Below, piece by piece: positions 16,820-24,741 of a DNA stretch of 34,261 bases. Numbering within the stretch: position 1 is the stretch's first letter; each line of letters opens with the position of its first letter. The stretch is taken from assembly GCF_011390875.1 (NCBI RefSeq), contig NZ_JAABRP010000031.1, positions 1 through 34,261 of the forward strand. Direction: 5' to 3'. The DNA comes from Thiocapsa sp. (GTDB lineage: Bacteria > Pseudomonadota > Gammaproteobacteria > Chromatiales > Chromatiaceae). The position numbers were made by a program, and so were the translations under genes. The notes below the pieces were generated by a model. That model made no database searches. It was not told the DNA's origin and saw only the letters and a program-made list of their open reading frames with translations.

Positions 16820-18247
16820 TCAGAGATCACGTGCAACGCGAAACCCCAGCATGCCCAGACGCGTTCCCGGAACGAAGCGCGCGCGAACGTAGGTCCGCAT
16901 CGAGGCGGAGGGTTTGTTGAACGCACCGCCGCGCGCGACGCGATAGGTGCATGGACCGTCCGTGCGGGCGCGCCCGTCGCTCGGCGCGCCGTCGTAGTCC
17001 GGCTGATAACAGTCCGCGACCCACTCCATGACATTGCCCGCCGTGTCGTGGAGGCCGAAAGGGCTCGGCTCGAAGCTCCCTACGGGAGCCGTCGAGCGGT
17101 TGTCCCAGGCGCTGCCGCAGTCGAAGCAGGCCGCCCGATTCGGCTCCAGCCCGAACCCCCACCAGTAGGATCCGCCCCCGCCGGCTCGCGCCGCATATTC
17201 CCATTCGGCCTCGCTCGGCAGGCGGTAGCTGCGTCCCGTCTCGCGGGAGAGCCAGGTCACATAGGCCCGGGCATCCTCCCAGCTCACGCCGACCGCCGGG
17301 CGGTTGCCTCGACCCCATCCGAAGTCCTTCGCAAGGCCGCGGCCGACGGCGCGGGCGAAGCGATCGTATTCCTCGAAGGTGATTTCGTAGACACCCAGCA
17401 AGAAGGGCGCGATCTCGACCTCGTGCGCCGGCCCGAAATCGCTTGCGACCGTGAGATTCCGGCCCATCCGAAAACGCCCGCCCGGGAGCCTTGCGAGCGT
17501 CGGACCAAAGCCGCCGTTGCGCAGCCGATCCCGCTGTGTCGGTACGGAGACCATCGATGGCGCAACAGGCTCGATCGTTGGGTCGGATCCGGGCGGTAAC
17601 TCGCTCGCCCCGGTCGCGGTCTGTGTCGCAGGGGCCTCCGATGAAACGGTTTCCGGGTCCCCGGGGGCCGGCGGGCGATCGGCACGCAGCCAGACGAAGA
17701 TGACGAGCAACGCGAGCACCGGTAGAAGAAGCAGGGGCCAGAGGCCAAGCCTGATGACGCGACGTCGGGCTTGTGGTGGTGCGGCCGAGGGCCCACGCGG
17801 CGGTGCCGTGTCGAGCACCGCCGGCTCGCTCCCCTGCGCCTGCACGTCGAGCAGGGCTTGTCTCAAGCGGCCGACCTCGTCTTGGGCGGCCTTCAGGGAA
17901 AGATCGCGCCGCTCGACCTCCTTGCGCAGGCCGTCGAAGACCAGATGCTGATCCTCCAAAACGTCCTCGAGACGTCGGCACTCTTCGGTGATCGCGTCGA
18001 GGGCCTGCTCTTTCGCGCCGAGGGTCCGCTGAAGGCTCTCGAGCTCCTGACGCAGGGCGAGCTGCTCGGCGGCCGAGGCTGCTCCGCCCTCGACCGCGGA
18101 GTGCTCGCTCAACTGGCGATTGATGCGCGCGACCTCCTGCTGGGCCTCGCGACGAACCTCGCCCAAGGCCTGCCCCAATGCCTGTCGCAGTGACTCGGTC
18201 TCGGTGCGATCGCCTTGCGGAAGCTGTAGGTTCGTTTCGTCGACCAT
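16820..18247 (-). CDS. Membrane-anchored SUMF1/FGE-fold protein with coiled coil
   Basis: 475 residues: an N-terminal acidic/charged coiled coil (about 14-135), a Pro/Ala linker, one membrane span (168-187, LGLWPLLLLPVLALLVIFVW), a Pro/Thr-rich linker and a C-terminal FGE-sulfatase domain (250-475) with PSEAEWEYAARAG, NVMEWVADCY, VARGGAFN and GFRVARDL. True formylglycine generators need a cysteine pair near the RGGS region; here the segment reads GGAFNKPSASMRTYVR with no Cys, so formylglycine synthesis is unlikely. The coil would be cytoplasmic and the FGE domain periplasmic. Its stop is adjacent to the PfkB start. The gene diverges from ggt. Confidence 0.85.
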   Translation of the reverse strand: MVDETNLQLPQGDRTETESLRQALGQALGEVRREAQQEVARINRQLSEHSAVEGGAASAAEQLALRQELESLQRTLGAKEQALDAITEECRRLEDVLEDQHLVFDGLRKEVERRDLSLKAAQDEVGRLRQALLDVQAQGSEPAVLDTAPPRGPSAAPPQARRRVIRLGLWPLLLLPVLALLVIFVWLRADRPPAPGDPETVSSEAPATQTATGASELPPGSDPTIEPVAPSMVSVPTQRDRLRNGGFGPTLARLPGGRFRMGRNLTVASDFGPAHEVEIAPFLLGVYEITFEEYDRFARAVGRGLAKDFGWGRGNRPAVGVSWEDARAYVTWLSRETGRSYRLPSEAEWEYAARAGGGGSYWWGFGLEPNRAACFDCGSAWDNRSTAPVGSFEPSPFGLHDTAGNVMEWVADCYQPDYDGAPSDGRARTDGPCTYRVARGGAFNKPSASMRTYVRARFVPGTRLGMLGFRVARDL

Positions 18248-18504
18248 TCAGGGGGCATCGGGTAGGTTGAGCGTCGGGCGCCTTCGTCGGATCATTCGGC
18301 TCGCGAGTGCGGGGCCGACGCGTAAGATTCGCATGATCGGGGGTCGGTTGCACCCCGGGTTGAACCGACCCCGCCGCCTCGGGCAGCAGCGAGCGCGCGA
18401 CACACCAAGCAGGAGGGGCGGCGACCGCCCGGTCTCCGGATCACGCCATCGGCATAAAAGAGGCCGGCAATGCATTCAATACCTCCAGCCGGACTCCGGC
18501 TCCC

Positions 18505-20064
18505 ATGACTACCCTCGGTAGCGTAGCAGCCGGTCATCCGTTGACGGCCGAGGCAGCCGTCGAGGCACTGCGTGCCGGCGGCAATGCCTTCGATGCGGCG
18601 CTCGCGGCGCTATGCGCGGCCTGCATCGCCGAGCCGGTCCTGGCCTCGCTCGGCGGCGGCGGCTTCCTGCTCGCGCGTCCCGCCGGCGCGGCGCCGGTGC
18701 TTTTCGACTTCTTCGCGCAGACCCCGCAGCAACACCGCCCGGAGCAGGAGCTGGACTTCTATCCGATCCTCGCCGATTTCGGCGACGCCACGCAGGAGTT
18801 CCACATCGGACAAGGATCGATCGCGACACCGGGGACGATCGCCGGTGTCGTTGCGATCCATCGTGAGCAATGTCGGCTTCCGCTCGAGACCATCGTTGCG
18901 CCGGCCTGCCGTCTCGCCCGCGACGGGGTGATCGTGAACCGCGTCCAGCGGGATATCGCCGAGATCGTCGCGCCGATCCTTCACGCGAGCCCTGCGGCCC
19001 TCGCACTCTATGCCGATCCGGATCAACCCGACCAGCTCGCCCCGATCGGGGCTCGGCTGCGCAACCCGCAGCTCGCCGAGACCCTGGAGCGGATCGCCCG
19101 CGAGGGCGCGGATCCCTTCTATCGCGGCGACTTGGGAGAGCGCTTGGTCCGTGATTGTGCCGAGCACGGAGGACATCTGAGTGCGGCTGATCTTGCCGAC
19201 TACCGGGTCGAGCGCCGCGCACCGCTCGTCCACCCCTATCGCGGAGCCCACCTCTTCACCAATCCGCCACCCTCGCAGGGCGGGTTTCTGCTCGGCGTCG
19301 CCTTGGGGCTACTCGACGTGGTCGAGCCGGTCCGACTCGGACGCGGCAGCCCCGAGCATCTGCACGCGCTCGCCCTTGCTCAGGAGCTGACCCAACGTCT
19401 GCGTCGCGCGCAGCCGGCTGCGCGCGACGAGCCGCTCTCGGCGCCACTTTCTGAGTTGGCCCCGAGCATCCCCGAAGCCTATCGCAGGCTCATGGAGGAC
19501 GCGGCGACCTTCAGCCGCGGGACCACGCAGATCAGCGTCGCCGATTGCGAGGGCAACCTCGCCAGCGTGACCCTTTCCAACGGGGAGGGCGCCGGCTATG
19601 TGCTGCCCGGAACAGGCATCATGCTCAACAACATGCTGGGGGAAGAGGACATCAACCCGCACGGCTTTCATCGCTGGCCCACCAACCGGCGGATCAGCTC
19701 CATGATGGCGCCGAGCCTTCTGGCACTGGCGGACGGGGGATGGGTTGTGACCGGCTCGTCCGGATCCAACCGGATCCGCAGCGCCATCCTGCAGGTGATC
19801 TCTAATCTGATCGACTTCGGTCTCGATCTGGAGGCAGCAGTGGCCTCGCCCAGGATGCACTACGAAGACGGGGTCCTGAACCTCGAACCGCCGATCACGG
19901 AGGAGACGATCGCCGCGCTCGGCACGCACTGGCCGGGGCTCAAGGTCTGGAATCGCAGAAGCGTCTTCTTCGGCGGCGCCCACAGTGTGGCTGTCTCTCC
20001 GGACGGCAGCACGCATGGCGCGGGCGATCCGAGGCGCGGCGGGGTTGCGCTCCAGGTCGGTTAG
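18505..20064 (+). CDS. ggt: Gamma-glutamyltransferase
   Basis: GGT cleaves or transfers the gamma-glutamyl group of glutathione and related thiols. This 519-residue precursor-like protein has the N-terminal AAGHPLTAEAAVEALRAGGN, GGGGFLL and TPGT segments of the large subunit. The autocleavage/nucleophile site is Thr340 in SRGTTQISVADCEGN (usually TTHxSV); PGTGIMLNNMLGEEDI and GSSGSNRI are small-subunit signatures. No signal peptide is present, so unlike E. coli GGT it should act in the cytoplasm. No SD was evident before ATG 18505; a small hairpin (18487-18501) sits directly upstream. Confidence 0.93.
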   Translation: MTTLGSVAAGHPLTAEAAVEALRAGGNAFDAALAALCAACIAEPVLASLGGGGFLLARPAGAAPVLFDFFAQTPQQHRPEQELDFYPILADFGDATQEFHIGQGSIATPGTIAGVVAIHREQCRLPLETIVAPACRLARDGVIVNRVQRDIAEIVAPILHASPAALALYADPDQPDQLAPIGARLRNPQLAETLERIAREGADPFYRGDLGERLVRDCAEHGGHLSAADLADYRVERRAPLVHPYRGAHLFTNPPPSQGGFLLGVALGLLDVVEPVRLGRGSPEHLHALALAQELTQRLRRAQPAARDEPLSAPLSELAPSIPEAYRRLMEDAATFSRGTTQISVADCEGNLASVTLSNGEGAGYVLPGTGIMLNNMLGEEDINPHGFHRWPTNRRISSMMAPSLLALADGGWVVTGSSGSNRIRSAILQVISNLIDFGLDLEAAVASPRMHYEDGVLNLEPPITEETIAALGTHWPGLKVWNRRSVFFGGAHSVAVSPDGSTHGAGDPRRGGVALQVG

Positions 20065-20099
20065 GGACGATTCAGAAACAAGGCGAACGCCTTGATGAA

Positions 20100-20220
20100 C
20101 ACGTAGGATGGGTAGAGCGGCAGCGAAACCCATCCTCCAAACCGCCGCGTTGCCGGGTGTCGGTCCGATGCCCTTGGCGCGGGCTGGATGGGTTTCGCTT
20201 CGCTCTACCCATCCTACGTG
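20100..20220. repeat. Inverted repeat of the GTAGGATGGGT type, second copy
   Basis: CACGTAGGATGGGTAGAGCG and CGCTCTACCCATCCTACGTG flank a central segment, with inner AAACCCATCC and GGATGGGTTT. It is the same repeat type as 4992-5094 and fills the convergent gap between ggt and the retropepsin-like gene, where it could act as a bidirectional hairpin. Confidence 0.88.
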
Positions 20221-20244
20221 TTTCGGTTGTTTTTGAATCGTGAC

Positions 20245-20814
20245 TTATTCACCTGAATACGGCCGCAGGATCATCTCCCCGCCGCGCAGCACCAGCTCCA
20301 TGCGTCTGAGGTAGGCCATGCCGAGCAAGACCTGATCGCCCTGCATGTTTGGGAGGATCGTCGCGTTGATGTCATAGGCGACCAGCCCGCCGACGTCCAC
20401 ACTCTCCAGCCGCGCGACCCAGGTGCGGACATCGCCGTTGCCGGTCTTGCTGATCCCGCCGGGTTGGAGCGTCAGGCCGAGCGTCTGGGCCACCATGTAG
20501 GGCATAGCGACATCCACGGCCCCGGTATCGACCAAGAACTCGATGGAGGTTCCGTTGATTCGCCCGGTGGTGACGTACTGACTCACCTGATTCTCTTTGA
20601 GGACCACCTCGGGCACGTCGCCGGCGCCGAGAAAGGCGACCGGGTTCGGATTCGGATTCTCCCGTCGCGCAGCCAGATCGCGCGCCAGCAGGATCACCAG
20701 CAGACTTGCCAGCAGAAACACGGGGATCGGCAGCTTGCGTTTGAGCCAGGCGACGGCGTTGTCTCGGATCCTGTGCAGTCTGATCATCGTTTGTCGGGGT
20801 GCGTCGCTAACCAT
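20245..20814 (-). CDS. Membrane-anchored retropepsin-like aspartic protease (copy 1)
   Basis: 189 residues with one membrane segment (about 30-46, LPIPVFLLASLLVILLA) and a retropepsin-like domain (80-189). The active-site triad is DTGAVD (Asp96-Thr-Gly), followed by psi-loop-like LLGMAYLRRMEL. The family (clan AA, TIGR02281-like) has one DTG per chain, so it should work as a homodimer. The start is uncertain: ATG 20814 or ATG 20787. It is a paralogue of the gene at 21026-21583, sharing NPNPNPV, the NPNMxGDxVLLGM-like region and the RGGxxxLRP end. Role in the cell unknown. Confidence 0.85.
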   Translation of the reverse strand: MVSDAPRQTMIRLHRIRDNAVAWLKRKLPIPVFLLASLLVILLARDLAARRENPNPNPVAFLGAGDVPEVVLKENQVSQYVTTGRINGTSIEFLVDTGAVDVAMPYMVAQTLGLTLQPGGISKTGNGDVRTWVARLESVDVGGLVAYDINATILPNMQGDQVLLGMAYLRRMELVLRGGEMILRPYSGE

Positions 20815-21025
20815 GAAACGCCGTCGGCGTTGATTCCGAGCCCGATCACGAGGCCGGATCGCCGCAGGCCGCCCGCCCGTCATCGCGCTCGAAGCGTCGC
20901 GCCGATGTACGGGATCGGTCGAGCTTAAACCGAAACCATAAAGATGACGAGGTTGTGTCGTGGAGTCGCGGAGGGCTGTCGTCGAGAGTCGGAGCCGGCG
21001 CGAGAGGCCGGCGCCGAGATGCGGA

Positions 21026-21583
21026 TCAAGATGATCCGAGGTGAGGACGCAGCGTCAGCACACCGCCGCGCTGGATCAGCTCCAGATGCCTCAAATAACT
21101 CATGCCCAGAAGGACATCGTCTCCCGGCATGTTCGGCAAGACCGTGGCGCGGACGTTGTGCGCGACCAATCCGCCGAGGTCGACGGTGTCGAGCCGTGTC
21201 GTCCAGGTGCGTACCATGCCGTTTGCAGTCTTGCTCATGCCGCCGGGTCTGAGCGGCAGCGACAGGCGCTCGGCCAAGGACAGCGGCAAAGCCACGTCGG
21301 TTGCACCGGTGTCGATCAGAAAGCGTACCGTTTCGCCGTTGATCCGACCGCCGGCGACATAGTGCCCGGCGCGGTTGCGTTCGAGGCGCACTTCGGGGAC
21401 CCCGCTGCCGCTGTGCAGCGCAACCGGATCCGGGTTGGGATTGTCCCGGCCGGTGATCACGCCGTCGAAGAACATCGCCAGCAGCGCCAATCCGACGATC
21501 CATGCTGCAAACAACATCACCCGTCCGACTTTCGAGGGCATGTCGTCGGCGCCGGGCGGCGCGCTGTTCATCGGTCCATCCAT
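21026..21583 (-). CDS. Membrane-anchored retropepsin-like aspartic protease (copy 2)
   Basis: 185 residues, with one membrane segment (22-40, VMLFAAWIVGLALLAMFF), then NPNPDPVA and a retropepsin domain bearing DTGATD (Asp91-Thr-Gly). LLGMSYLRHLEL and the RGGVLTLRP end match the neighbouring copy. GGGAG precedes ATG 21583 by about 6 nt. It lies upstream of copy 1 in the same direction, with 211 bp between them that hold nothing recognisable. Tandem duplication followed by divergence is the simplest origin. A predicted periplasmic-side catalytic domain follows from the single N-terminal span, but topology was not tested. Confidence 0.86.
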   Translation of the reverse strand: MDGPMNSAPPGADDMPSKVGRVMLFAAWIVGLALLAMFFDGVITGRDNPNPDPVALHSGSGVPEVRLERNRAGHYVAGGRINGETVRFLIDTGATDVALPLSLAERLSLPLRPGGMSKTANGMVRTWTTRLDTVDLGGLVAHNVRATVLPNMPGDDVLLGMSYLRHLELIQRGGVLTLRPHLGSS

Positions 21584-21731
21584 CGTCGGCTCCCGGTCGG
21601 GCGAAATGATCGCCGGTTGCGACCTCTCGCAAGGTCCAGTCTATGGCCTTTGGCTGCGTCTCCTTCAAGTGGTTCGCTCCGACCGAACCGCTCCTTCCGG
21701 CACAGCTCGGTCGGAGCGGCTGGGTCGAGGA

Positions 21732-22496
21732 TCAACGCGTCGGCACGGCCCCCTGTCCGGCCATACGCTGGAACTGCACCCGATAATAGGCGGCCGCGCT
21801 TTGGCCGTTCGCCACGACATCGTAGACGCGCCAGCCGGTCGGCGATTTGTACATCCGAAACTCGAGCTTGGAGGGATAGCTCTGCGCGCGCAGCAGCGCC
21901 ACGTTGACGCTGACGTCGCCGCGCGGGCCCATGCGGGGCGGCAACACGCGGATCTGCTGCCCCTGATAGTCCATCAGTCGGGACGCCAGCGTGCCGAGGA
22001 AGTCTGCCTCCAGATGCGCGGCCATCGCCTTCTTATCCTCGGCACTCATGCCTTCGGACGCCGGACCTGCCACCCACTTGGCCATTTGCTCGAAGTCGAA
22101 ATAGGGCGCGATCTCGCGGTCGAGGAAGGCGGCGACCTGAACTCGATTCGGCACCTCTTCGCGGGCCAGAAAGCCGAGGAGCTTATCCATGCCCTCTTTG
22201 AGCGTCGCGCTGGCCTCGGCCGCAGGCCCCCTAGGCATCTCGGCAGGCGCCCCTTCACCCCGGGCCGGCGTAGCCGTCTGCGCACGCGCGGGCGGCTCGG
22301 CCGGACGCGTGGGGCGAGCCGGGGCAGCGGGCATTTCCGGCATGGCGGGCATTGCCGGATAAGCGCCGCCGTAGGGCATCTGCATCGGGCCGTAGCCCTG
22401 TGGCATGGGTGGCGGAGCGTAGCCGTAAGGCTGGGCGGAAGCGCCGGCGGCGGCTCCGAGTAAAACGAGGAGCGGCACCAAAGAACGAGACTTCAT
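21732..22496 (-). CDS. MlaC/Ttg2D-family periplasmic phospholipid-binding protein
   Basis: 254 residues: signal peptide (cleavage near ASA/QP, residue 21), a long Pro/Met/Ala/Gly-rich stretch (22-100), then a MlaC domain (about 98-254) with IAPYFDFEQMAKWVAG, FLGTLASRLMDYQGQQI, and YRVQFQ near the end. MlaC carries phospholipids between outer and inner membrane, and Ttg2D is its Pseudomonas counterpart. Usually it sits in mlaFEDCB; here it stands alone, so the function may differ. The proline-rich insert is unusual for the family. AGGAGG lies 7 nt before ATG 22496. Confidence 0.83.
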   Translation of the reverse strand: MKSRSLVPLLVLLGAAAGASAQPYGYAPPPMPQGYGPMQMPYGGAYPAMPAMPEMPAAPARPTRPAEPPARAQTATPARGEGAPAEMPRGPAAEASATLKEGMDKLLGFLAREEVPNRVQVAAFLDREIAPYFDFEQMAKWVAGPASEGMSAEDKKAMAAHLEADFLGTLASRLMDYQGQQIRVLPPRMGPRGDVSVNVALLRAQSYPSKLEFRMYKSPTGWRVYDVVANGQSAAAYYRVQFQRMAGQGAVPTR

Positions 22497-22836
22497 CGAA
22501 TTCCTCCTAAACATTATGTTTTTCGTCGTCCGCCAAGCGCCCTGTAGCTGCCCGGCAGGCTCGGAGCGTGCCAACGGACAGGGTGAAAAGCAAGCCGGTC
22601 CGGGGTCCCCCGAGCGCATGTCTATTTTTCGCGGGCAGGGTGCGTCCCGCGAGCGTCGGGACAAGGCGCGCCGACGAGGCGTCACGGCTGCTGCGGCGAG
22701 GAGGCACAACGGCGGCCCGGCGTGTGCGGGGAGTGCAATGCGAAAAACCGAAGTGCGCTCGGTATAAACTATCGTGCATCGACAGGACTCGGAATCGCCC
22801 GAATCCGGCACACCACTACGAGGGAGGCAACACGTC
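22497..22836. other. Divergent intergenic region
   Basis: These 340 bp separate the MlaC-like gene (minus) and a small unknown gene (plus). They hold the ribosome sites of both. TATAAA at 22763-22768 is a plausible -10 for the plus-strand gene but has no good -35. No coding or repeat content was recognised. Confidence 0.6.
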
Positions 22837-23178
22837 ATGTCACTACCGCGCGTCTACTACCGGGTCGTCGGACAGGACGACTATGCGCTGGAGATCACCC
22901 TGGAGCCCACGGGTGCATATCGGGTCGATTGCGGCGACCACACCAGTCACAAGCCACGCCAAGGCGTGCTCGACGAGCGTCGGACACGCGAGATCGCCGC
23001 CCTGATCGACGCCTTGGGCGACCAGCGAGAACACCCGGCACCCGAAGGTGCGACCGGATTCATCGCCGAGCTGACCATCGGTACCCCGCCGGACACGCGC
23101 CTCTACCGCGTCTGGGAGGGCGAGCTGGCGGAAGAGCCGGATGTGATGGCGCTGATCCGCGCACTGGAAGTCATTTGA
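22837..23178 (+). CDS. Small conserved-looking protein of unknown function
   Basis: 113 residues, starting MSLPRVYYRVVGQDDYALEI with GAGGGAGG 12 nt before ATG 22837. It has no signal peptide or membrane segment and looks like an alpha/beta cytosolic domain: beta strands (YALEITLEP, GFIAELTIG, TRLYRVWEG) separated by a helix (TREIAALIDALGD). The arrangement vaguely recalls emfourin-type protease-inhibitor proteins, but this is only a layout resemblance. It is 64 bp upstream of a MaoC-like gene in the same direction. Confidence 0.7.
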   Translation: MSLPRVYYRVVGQDDYALEITLEPTGAYRVDCGDHTSHKPRQGVLDERRTREIAALIDALGDQREHPAPEGATGFIAELTIGTPPDTRLYRVWEGELAEEPDVMALIRALEVI

Positions 23179-23242
23179 GCGGCGTCGCGATCGCCGCGAA
23201 CGCACCTTCCGCATTCGGCAGGACAGCAGGGAGATCCCATCC

Positions 23243-23713
23243 ATGACACCAACCCGCTGTTTGACCGCCGCGATGCTCGAGGTCGGGATGCGCCACGAAG
23301 CACGGCTGAGCTTCAGCCGCGAGGACGTCGACCGCTACTGTGCCCTGGTCGCCGATCACAACGCGATCCATCGCGACCTCGACGCGGCACGGGTGCGGTT
23401 CCCGGATGCCCGCGACATCATCGTCCCTGGCGGACTCGTGCAGACCCGTATCTCCGCCCTCTTCGGGACCGAGTTTCCGGGCGACGGGACCCTTGGCTTG
23501 ACCTTCTCGCCCGAGCGCCTTCGCCGTCCGCTGTATCCGGGCGACGAGCTCGTCGTGACGCTGGAGGTCGCGCGCCTGATCCGCGGCGGAATCGTCGAGA
23601 TGCAGATCGCCATCGCCGATCCCGAGGGCAACCGCGTCAGCGAGGCAACGGCCAAGGTGGTTCCGCCGGACGCGGCCTATCGGGCTTGGTGGGAGGAGAA
23701 TATCGGAGGCTAA
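23243..23713 (+). CDS. MaoC-like hydratase/dehydratase
   Basis: 156 residues with a single hot-dog fold. The hydratase motif is visible as ADHNAIHRD with Asp38 and His43; VPGGLVQTRISALFG and LRRPLYPGDELVVTLEV are typical of R-specific enoyl-CoA hydratases and MaoC-like proteins. The substrate is unknown; roles in (R)-3-hydroxyacyl-CoA supply for polyhydroxyalkanoate or in fatty acid metabolism are possible. AGGGAG precedes the start. The TAA stop is the first bases of a repeat module (CTAAACCGCG). Confidence 0.88.
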   Translation: MTPTRCLTAAMLEVGMRHEARLSFSREDVDRYCALVADHNAIHRDLDAARVRFPDARDIIVPGGLVQTRISALFGTEFPGDGTLGLTFSPERLRRPLYPGDELVVTLEVARLIRGGIVEMQIAIADPEGNRVSEATAKVVPPDAAYRAWWEENIGG

Positions 23714-23863
23714 ACCGCGTCCCGAACGACATGCGTCGTTTTTATTGTGCGTTTGGCTTCGGAGATATCCTCGAGCCCGGTGAGACGCGGTTTAGAACTT
23801 AATATTTTCAAATACTTTAAACCGCGCCAACACATTACGCATACCGCAACGGGAGCGGTTTAA
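23710..23863. repeat. Composite CTAAACCGCG element with shortened C module
   Basis: The A module (23710 to about 23795) differs from the 9480 copy at only a few bases. After an AT linker (aacttaatattttcaaatac), the C module keeps its ends and CAACACATTACGCATACCGC but lacks about 45 bp that include the strong hairpin. It follows the maoC stop and precedes the hydrolase end, so it sits between convergent genes. Confidence 0.9.
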
Positions 23864-23907
23864 GGTATCGGGTTCGGGGTTCGGGGTGGGAATGCGCGGA
23901 GGTCGCA

Positions 23908-24741
23908 TCAGAAGCCGCCGGGGTGCGGGTGTACCTGTTCGCCGTCGAGGAAGGCGGCAAGATAGCGGGCGGTCTGTTCAGGTGCCTGATAGAAGAACCC
24001 GTGTCCGCCACCCTTGATCTGAATCACGGAGGCGCCGGCGATGCGCTCGCCGATGATCCACGCATTGCGCGGCGGGATGACGACATCCTCGGTGCCGGTC
24101 ATCAGCAGTGTCGGGGCGACGATCTCGGACAGTCTTGGGCAGACGCCCGGCCAGGCGCGAAGTGCGTCGGCCTGACGCAGCAGATTCGCGTCGTCGATCG
24201 GTGCCGTGATCGGCGGAAAGACCTGCATCGGATCCGGGGTCTCCCGCAGCCATTCGGGTGGAAAGAGGTTCTCGAACATCCGGCGGATACGCTCTTCGAG
24301 GGTCCCGGACATGTCCACCAGCCTCCGCCAGACCGCCTCGTCGGGCCAGACCGCCTCCGCGCCGCCACAGGATGCGGATAAGAGGATGAGCTGCTCGACA
24401 CGCTCCGGGTGCGCAAGCGCAAGCTCCTGCGCGATATAGGATCCCATGGACCAGCCCAGGACGTGTGCGCGCTCGATGTCCAGCGCCCGTAGCAGGGCAT
24501 GGGCATCGGCGGCAAAACGCGCGATCGAATAGTCCTGATCCGAGGACGTGCTGTAACCCATGCCGCGATTGTCGAAGACGATGACCGGGCGTGTTCGGGC
24601 CAGCGTTTCGACGATCGTCGGAGGCCACATCTCCATCAGCCCGCCGTAGCCCATGATCATGAGCACGGGGACGCCGTGTCGGGACGGCCCGGAGATGCGG
24701 TAGGCGATTTCGATATCGTCGATGGACACGCGTTCGATCAT
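23908..24741 (-). CDS. Alpha/beta hydrolase
   Basis: 277 residues of alpha/beta-hydrolase fold, with the catalytic triad Ser98 (GWSMGS), Asp219 (TGTEDVV) and His247 (GGGHGFFY). MGYGGLMEMWPP and FDNRGMGYS resemble the oxyanion and HGG-like regions of ester and C-C bond hydrolases. CGGAG precedes ATG 24741. A long in-frame extension upstream lacks family character. The preceding 57-codon reading frame overlaps its start (ATGA). The substrate cannot be named. Confidence 0.88.
   Translation of the reverse strand: MIERVSIDDIEIAYRISGPSRHGVPVLMIMGYGGLMEMWPPTIVETLARTRPVIVFDNRGMGYSTSSDQDYSIARFAADAHALLRALDIERAHVLGWSMGSYIAQELALAHPERVEQLILLSASCGGAEAVWPDEAVWRRLVDMSGTLEERIRRMFENLFPPEWLRETPDPMQVFPPITAPIDDANLLRQADALRAWPGVCPRLSEIVAPTLLMTGTEDVVIPPRNAWIIGERIAGASVIQIKGGGHGFFYQAPEQTARYLAAFLDGEQVHPHPGGF

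Noticed and set aside
16827-18353. A 508-codon minus-strand frame over the FGE-fold gene
   Set aside because: It is a shifted frame of the same gene, Arg/Gly/Pro-rich, without the FGE motifs that the true frame shows.
18467-18480. GNAFN-like string upstream of ggt resembling its GGNAFDA segment
   Set aside because: Only a few codons match and no second ggt fragment continues; probably chance.
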